Source: Fimenecus sp045532175 (GTDB lineage Bacteria > Bacillota > Clostridia > Oscillospirales > Acutalibacteraceae). Taken from it: a stretch of 64,000 nt of DNA. The DNA is taken from positions 62,001 through 126,000 of the forward strand of contig JAZSFK010000043.1 of assembly GCA_045532175.1 (NCBI GenBank), written 5' to 3'. Below, piece by piece: positions 59,803 through 64,000 of the stretch. The stretch's first letter is position 1. Every line of letters begins with the position of its first letter. The notes below the pieces were generated by a model. That model was not told the origin of the DNA, did not search any database, and worked only from the letters and a program-made list of their open reading frames with translations. The translations under genes were made by a program, and so were the position numbers.

Positions 59803-61101
59803 TTATTTTTGTTTTACAAATAAGCAAGGTAAAATGGCAGGTCTTCTGCCTTCTGCCTCTTCAATTTGTTTAAGTAAAAGTTCTTTTAATTCGTTTCTGA
59901 TTTTTGCATATTCCTTTGATTTAATCAAATTATTCTTCTGTGCTTTATCGACTCTATTATCATACAAATAATCTTCAAAATAGATTTTAGATGAAGAAGA
60001 TAAAAACATAGGGATTGAAACGGAATAAGTAAAATCCTTCGTCCTTATTGCTCTGCCACATTGACTTTCGCTTATTTGAATAAATGCACACTTTGTATCA
60101 GGTTTTGACTGAACGGCTGTTCCCTGATAGTTTTCGGGGACATCAATACCACCTGCCACAAGCATTGTGGGTGGTAAATCAATTAAGCTTACTATTTTTC
60201 TTTCAATTTTACCTTTTTCAAAACCACTACCCTTAATTACAAGCGGTGTATGAATTGAAGCATCATGACAACTACGTTTATATTCTGCATTTCTTGTTTT
60301 AAAGTGACAACCGTGGTCAGACGTATAAATAATTGTTGTATTATCGTATATACCTTTTTTCTTCAAAGCATCTACAAGTCTGCCAAGATTATCGTCAAGA
60401 GATTCTATTGCTGCAAGGTAATCGGGATATTGTTCTTTATAATTGCCTTTTAAATGTGTTAAATCTTCAGGTATAGGATAATCTTTATATTTCTCTATCT
60501 TTTCTTTTGGGCCTTCAAATCTGCCGTGGTCATTTTGGTGATGGGGTTCAAGTTGTGAAACAAACAAAAAGAATGGTTTATCACCATTATAGTTTTCAAT
60601 GTATTCTATTGCAAAGTCGTTTATTCTATCGGCACGATAACCCTCAAAATCTATCTTATTACCTTTCTCGTCGAACACGTAGCCATCATATCCGTGTGAT
60701 GTAAATTCAAGTACATCTGCACCACGAAAATATTTATATCCCCACAATCTTTCATAAGGAATTGCAGTTTTTTCACATTTAATATTTTCTCCGCCGTTTT
60801 CCCCTGACGCAAGATGAAGTTTACCAATATATGCAGTCTCGTAACCATTTTCATTAAAATAATCTGCAAGAGATTTTACATCGTCACGAAGTGGTATTCC
60901 GTTTATGTGACAACCACATTCGGTAGGATAAACACCGGTTTGCAAGCTTGCTCTTGCGGGGCCACAAACAGGCTGACAGGTATAGCAATTTTCAAAAAAT
61001 GTGCCATCCTTTGCAAGCTCTGTCAAATTTGGCATTATTTCTGAATTTGCGGTGTCATATCTCTGTTGGTCAGAAAAATAAAAAACTATGTTTTGTTTCA
61101 T
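59803..61101 (-). CDS. Sulfatase
   Basis: 432 residues of the alkaline-phosphatase-like sulfatase family. The active-site motif CGPARASLQTG places the formylglycine-forming Cys46 (C-x-P-A-R). Metal ligands include FYFSDQQRYD and the segment YTSDHGCHF near 262. There is no signal peptide, so it may act in the cytoplasm. No sulfatase-maturating enzyme lies in the window; one must be encoded elsewhere. The natural sulfate ester is unknown; host or plant glycans are likely. Confidence 0.88.
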   Translation of the reverse strand: MKQNIVFYFSDQQRYDTANSEIMPNLTELAKDGTFFENCYTCQPVCGPARASLQTGVYPTECGCHINGIPLRDDVKSLADYFNENGYETAYIGKLHLASGENGGENIKCEKTAIPYERLWGYKYFRGADVLEFTSHGYDGYVFDEKGNKIDFEGYRADRINDFAIEYIENYNGDKPFFLFVSQLEPHHQNDHGRFEGPKEKIEKYKDYPIPEDLTHLKGNYKEQYPDYLAAIESLDDNLGRLVDALKKKGIYDNTTIIYTSDHGCHFKTRNAEYKRSCHDASIHTPLVIKGSGFEKGKIERKIVSLIDLPPTMLVAGGIDVPENYQGTAVQSKPDTKCAFIQISESQCGRAIRTKDFTYSVSIPMFLSSSSKIYFEDYLYDNRVDKAQKNNLIKSKEYAKIRNELKELLLKQIEEAEGRRPAILPCLFVKQK

Positions 61102-61160
61102 TAAAATATCCCCTTCTTATAGTGATTATATCACAAGCGATACATTTTAACAATCAATTA

Positions 61161-61189
61161 TTGAAAATATTGGTATTGTGTGTTAAAAT
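61161..61189 (+). promoter_or_regulatory. Promoter of manA
   Basis: -35 TTGAAA (61161-61166) and -10 TAAAAT (61184-61189) with a 17-base spacer, 28 bases before the manA start. Confidence 0.65.
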
Positions 61190-61217
61190 TGCTTGAATAA
61201 ACAAAGGAGATTTCATT

Positions 61218-62165
61218 ATGGAAATTTTAAAATTAAATCCTGTCTTTAAAGATTATCTTTGGGGCGGTACGAAACTTCGTGACGAATATGGCTTTAAGTC
61301 TAATCTCGAAAAACTTGCTGAGGGTTGGATGCTTTCTTGTCACAAAGACGGTGAAAACACAATTTTAAATGGTGAATTTTCAGGTAAAACATTGACAGAC
61401 GTTGTTAATGCTCATCCTGATTTTTTAGGTGAAAACGGAAAAAAATTCGAGTATTTCCCAATACTCATAAAAATTATTGATGCAAAAAATGATTTATCTG
61501 TTCAGGTCCATCCCGACAACGAATATGCGATGCGTGTTGAAAATGAATACGGCAAAACTGAATGTTGGTATATTCTTGACTGCGAAGAAGACGCAGAGCT
61601 TATTTACGGATTTAACAGAACAATTTCAAGTGAAGAGTTCAAAGAAAAAATTGCCGATAACACATTCCTTGAAACTGTGAATAAGGTGAGAGTTAAAAAG
61701 GGTGATTTATTCTTTATTGAGGCAGGAACGCTCCACGCTATCGGTAAGGGCATATTGCTTGCGGAAATTCAACAGAACTCTAACACGACATACAGAGTTT
61801 ATGACTATGGTAGACTTGGTGCAGATGGTAAACCACGTGATTTGCACGTAGCAAAAGCAATTGATGTGACAAACTGCACACCTCCTACACGCTCAACAAA
61901 TCCCGAAGGTGAACTCATTGTATGCGACGGTTATTCAAGACAGTTACTCACAAAATGCGATTTGTTCAATGTTGAAAAGGTTTCAGTAAACAATGAATTC
62001 ATTTATAACGCAGATGAAAAGTCCTTTGTATCAATACTTGTTACCGATGGTAACGGTTTTATTGACGCCATTGAGATAAAAAAAGGAGACAGTCTTTTTA
62101 TTCCTGCAAATTACGGCACATTTAAAATTTCAGGTAATTTAGAGATTATTATTACAAGGGTATAA
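61218..62165 (+). CDS. manA: Mannose-6-phosphate isomerase, class I
   Basis: Interconverts mannose-6-phosphate and fructose-6-phosphate. The zinc-site segment VQVHPDNEYA is near residue 97 and the HAIGKGILLAEIQQNSNTTYR segment near 174. It has 315 aa, suited to the shorter Firmicute form. A GGAG site precedes the ATG. It is followed 1 base later by an MFS transporter, so sugar uptake and entry into glycolysis may be linked. Confidence 0.93.
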   Translation: MEILKLNPVFKDYLWGGTKLRDEYGFKSNLEKLAEGWMLSCHKDGENTILNGEFSGKTLTDVVNAHPDFLGENGKKFEYFPILIKIIDAKNDLSVQVHPDNEYAMRVENEYGKTECWYILDCEEDAELIYGFNRTISSEEFKEKIADNTFLETVNKVRVKKGDLFFIEAGTLHAIGKGILLAEIQQNSNTTYRVYDYGRLGADGKPRDLHVAKAIDVTNCTPPTRSTNPEGELIVCDGYSRQLLTKCDLFNVEKVSVNNEFIYNADEKSFVSILVTDGNGFIDAIEIKKGDSLFIPANYGTFKISGNLEIIITRV

Positions 62166-62166
62166 A

Positions 62167-63399
62167 ATGAAAATAAGAACTTTTACAGGAACAAAGATTG
62201 CCTGTTATACAGGATATATTGTACAAGGTATTATCAACAACATTGCTCCCTTGTTATTTGTAATATTCAGCAACAAATTTGATATATCTCTTGACAGGCT
62301 TGCATTACTGATTACTATAAATTTTGCAACACAATTGATTGTTGACACTCTTTCGATTAAATTTGCTGATATTATCGGTTACAAAAAACTTGCCGTAGCA
62401 TCACAAGGAATTGCTTTTATAGGGCTTTCTTCCTTGGGAATACTCCCAAACATTCTTGAAAACGCTTATACAGGAATTGTAATTTCAATTGTGCTTTCCG
62501 CAATAGGCAGCGGTATTACAGAAGTAATTATCAGTCCAATTGTTGAATCAATCCCCGGTGAAAAAAAGACATCCGAAATGAGTCTTTTACATTCATTCTA
62601 TTGCTGGGGGCAGGTGTTCGTTGTTCTTCTTACGACAATTATGATTAGACTGTTAGGAAACGATTTATGGTATATCGCACCTATAATCTGGTCAATAATT
62701 CCTCTTATTAACTCTGTTAATTTCATTAGTGTACCAATTCAGCCTAACCTCACAAAAGAAGAAAAAACCCCATTCTTTAAATTGCTTTTTTCGAAACAGT
62801 TTATACTCTGTATCATAATTATGATTTGTTCAGGCGCATCTGAAATAGGAATGTCGCAATGGTCATCATATTTTGCAGAAACCGGACTTAAAGTCAGCAA
62901 AGTAACCGGTGACCTGTTAGGTCCTTGCCTTTTTGCCGTTCTTATGGGTACGGGTAGAATGATATTTGGGTTTGTCGGTGAAAAATTAAACCTCAAGGTT
63001 GCTCTTTCTGTATCAGCCGTATTATGTGCATTATGCTATATGGGAACCTCATTTATTAACAATGCAGTTGTTTCATTATTAATATGTGCCTTGACGGGTA
63101 TAACAGTCAGCATAATGTGGCCCGCAACCTTAAGCCTTGCAGCAAGATTATTCCCCAAGGGTGGCGGTGCAATGTACAGTATACTTGCACTCTCCGGTGA
63201 TACGGGATGCACGCTCGGACCCTGGTTTATCAGTTTTATGTCAATTCAACTTTCACAAGGTTCATCATCAGGCGATGCACTAAAAACAGGTCTCGGATTT
63301 GGCTCACTATTTCCAATCTTAATGATTGTAGCAATTTCGATGCTGAAAGTAAAAAAATCTATTGACAAAAGAAGTGACAATGCTATAATAAAACCATAA
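62167..63399 (+). CDS. MFS transporter, probable sugar permease
   Basis: 410 residues with 12 predicted transmembrane helices of the major facilitator type. The regions resemble FucP/NarK-like sugar importers rather than drug pumps (ILPNILENAYTGIV, CGASEIGMSQWSSYF type segments), but the substrate is not clear. One base separates it from manA, so mannose or a related sugar is a reasonable guess. Its 3' end contains the ribU promoter. Confidence 0.8.
   Translation: MKIRTFTGTKIACYTGYIVQGIINNIAPLLFVIFSNKFDISLDRLALLITINFATQLIVDTLSIKFADIIGYKKLAVASQGIAFIGLSSLGILPNILENAYTGIVISIVLSAIGSGITEVIISPIVESIPGEKKTSEMSLLHSFYCWGQVFVVLLTTIMIRLLGNDLWYIAPIIWSIIPLINSVNFISVPIQPNLTKEEKTPFFKLLFSKQFILCIIIMICSGASEIGMSQWSSYFAETGLKVSKVTGDLLGPCLFAVLMGTGRMIFGFVGEKLNLKVALSVSAVLCALCYMGTSFINNAVVSLLICALTGITVSIMWPATLSLAARLFPKGGGAMYSILALSGDTGCTLGPWFISFMSIQLSQGSSSGDALKTGLGFGSLFPILMIVAISMLKVKKSIDKRSDNAIIKP
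63362..63389 (+). promoter_or_regulatory. Promoter of the FMN riboswitch-ribU unit
   Basis: -35 TTGACA (63362-63367) and -10 TATAAT (63384-63389), both perfect, with a 16-base spacer. It lies inside the last codons of the MFS gene. Confidence 0.75.
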
Positions 63400-63410
63400 A
63401 ATATATTAGT

Positions 63411-63521
63411 TGTCTTCAGGGCGGAGTGAAATTCTCCACCGGTGGTCAAAGTCCACGAGCCAAACGGCTGAATGGGTGTAATTCCCATACCGACGGTATA
63501 GTCCGGATGAAAGAAGATGCA
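63411..63521 (+). ncRNA. FMN riboswitch (RFN element)
   Basis: The sequence has the conserved RFN landmarks in order: TCTTCAGGGCGGAGTGAAA, CCACCGGTGGTCAAAGTCC, CGAGCC, ATTCCCATACCGACGGTATA, and GTCCGGATGAAAGAAGATG. The outer ends (TCTTC and GAAGA) pair to close the multi-branched fold. It lies between a strong promoter and a terminator hairpin in front of ribU. FMN binding should favour the terminator and shut off riboflavin uptake. Confidence 0.96.
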
Positions 63522-63544
63522 ACTTGAATTTTTTGAGTTACATT

Positions 63545-63574
63545 TGCCCTGCTATTTTTTTAGCGGGGCATTTT
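63545..63574 (+). terminator. Riboswitch-controlled terminator
   Basis: A 10-bp stem, TGCCCTGCTA / TAGCGGGGCA (one G-U pair), with a TTTTTT loop and a TTTT tail. It lies about 25 bases after the FMN aptamer, 40 bases before ribU, and acts as the expression platform. Confidence 0.85.
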
Positions 63575-63612
63575 CTGTTTGGCAACTAATCAAAAATGAA
63601 AGGAAAATGATT

Positions 63613-64000
63613 ATGTCAAACAATTCCAAAAACAAATCAATTACAAATATTAGTATTATTGCCATGCTTTCAGCTGTCAGCTTTATACTATTTTTGCTTG
63701 AATTTCCCGTTATTCCGTCGCTTGGTCATTTAAAGCTTGATTTCAGCGATATTCCCGCACTTATTGCAGGAATAATATACGGACCATTTGCATCAATTGT
63801 TGTGGAATTTATCAAAAATCTTATTGAACTACTTGTTAAAGGTGTCGGAACACAAATGGGCTTTGGAAACCTAATGAACTTTATTGTAGGCTGTGCCTAT
63901 GTTCTGCCTTTTGTAATTTGCTATAATAAACTCAGCAAAAACCATACTAAAATCAAATCAATCCTTATTGGCTCGCTTTGCGGAATTATATCAATTCTTG
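63613..64000 (+). CDS. ribU: Riboflavin ECF transporter S component, partial (runs off right edge)
   Basis: About 129 N-terminal residues of a substrate-binding membrane subunit that works with the ECF energy-coupling ATPase module. Segments such as MLSAVSFILFLLEFPVIPS and LKLDFSDIPALIAGIIYGP match RibU. The FMN riboswitch upstream confirms riboflavin as substrate. ATG 63613 has AAAGGA at good spacing; ATG 63607 is closer. The C-terminal part lies outside the window. Confidence 0.92.
   Translation, partial: MSNNSKNKSITNISIIAMLSAVSFILFLLEFPVIPSLGHLKLDFSDIPALIAGIIYGPFASIVVEFIKNLIELLVKGVGTQMGFGNLMNFIVGCAYVLPFVICYNKLSKNHTKIKSILIGSLCGIISIL

Noticed and set aside
63246..63488. Minus-strand frame across the MFS 3' end and FMN riboswitch
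   Set aside because: It is an antisense open frame over a known transporter gene and a structured RNA, with no ribosome site or family similarity.
1..64000. CRISPR arrays, tRNAs, rRNAs, insertion sequences, prophage or defence systems
   Set aside because: I saw no regular spaced repeats, no cloverleaf-like genes, no transposase or integrase motifs and no terminal inverted repeats. The window reads as stable chromosomal core.

Overview
The window looks like core chromosome of a low-GC, spore-forming, anaerobic Clostridia bacterium, most likely of the Ruminococcaceae/Oscillospiraceae type. The evidence is AT-rich DNA, Gram-positive -35/-10 promoters and strong Shine-Dalgarno sites, a prkC/prpC/rsgA/thiN/spoVM block, a GerW sporulation protein, rubrerythrins with a PerR-type regulator, a type I dockerin, and several genes for host or plant glycans. 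The lineage is inferred from gene content, not from a marker gene. I saw no tRNA, rRNA, CRISPR array, prophage or insertion sequence.

Layout. 1-3.9 kb (minus): the pyrimidine operon pyrC-pyrK-pyrD-pyrF-pyrE, running off the left edge. 4.0-7.5 kb: rubrerythrin, trmO, and a GH28 glycosidase with a sugar acetyltransferase. 7.6-10.4 kb (plus): asparagine synthase and lactate dehydrogenase. 10.4-15.2 kb (minus): a secreted ceramidase-like enzyme, an MreB-like protein with altered ATPase motifs, and typA. 15.3-18.8 kb (plus): a GH123-like protein, rodA and a membrane methyltransferase. 18.9-26.5 kb: pcrA, a coiled-coil protein, an alpha/beta hydrolase, a dockerin-bearing peptidoglycan glucosaminidase and a lipoprotein glycosidase. 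26.5-27.5 kb: perR and a reverse rubrerythrin interrupted by an in-frame TAG. 27.7-29.9 kb: a zinc-ribbon membrane protein and an ECF sigma/DUF4367/secreted-protein cassette.

30.1-55.6 kb is one long same-strand block of 30 genes with almost no gaps. It runs cdaA-cdaR, an FG-GAP-like membrane protein, a two-component system, DUF1385-prmC, an M50 peptidase, scpA-scpB-DUF2953-gerW-rluB, then yicC-remA-gmk-rpoZ-priA-def-fmt-yugP-rsmB-rlmN-prpC-prkC-rsgA-thiN, a 48-residue membrane protein and spoVM, and ends at a terminator. The second half matches the gene order known from Bacillus subtilis, without coaBC and rpe. Two of its genes, spoVM (28 aa) and the 48-aa protein, are very short.

55.7-64 kb: a DUF3343/cysteine desulfurase pair; an aminotransferase-ispD-ispF operon; a sulfatase; manA with an MFS transporter; and an FMN riboswitch in front of a ribU-type riboflavin transporter that runs off the right edge.

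No stretch longer than 300 bases lacks a gene once the two small genes at 30.1-30.3 kb are counted. Most of the window is conserved housekeeping. The points most worth a second look are the TAG-split reverse rubrerythrin, the MreB-like protein missing ATPase residues, the dockerin on a cell-wall hydrolase, the perfect palindromic operator at perR, and the long inverted repeat in front of cdaA.
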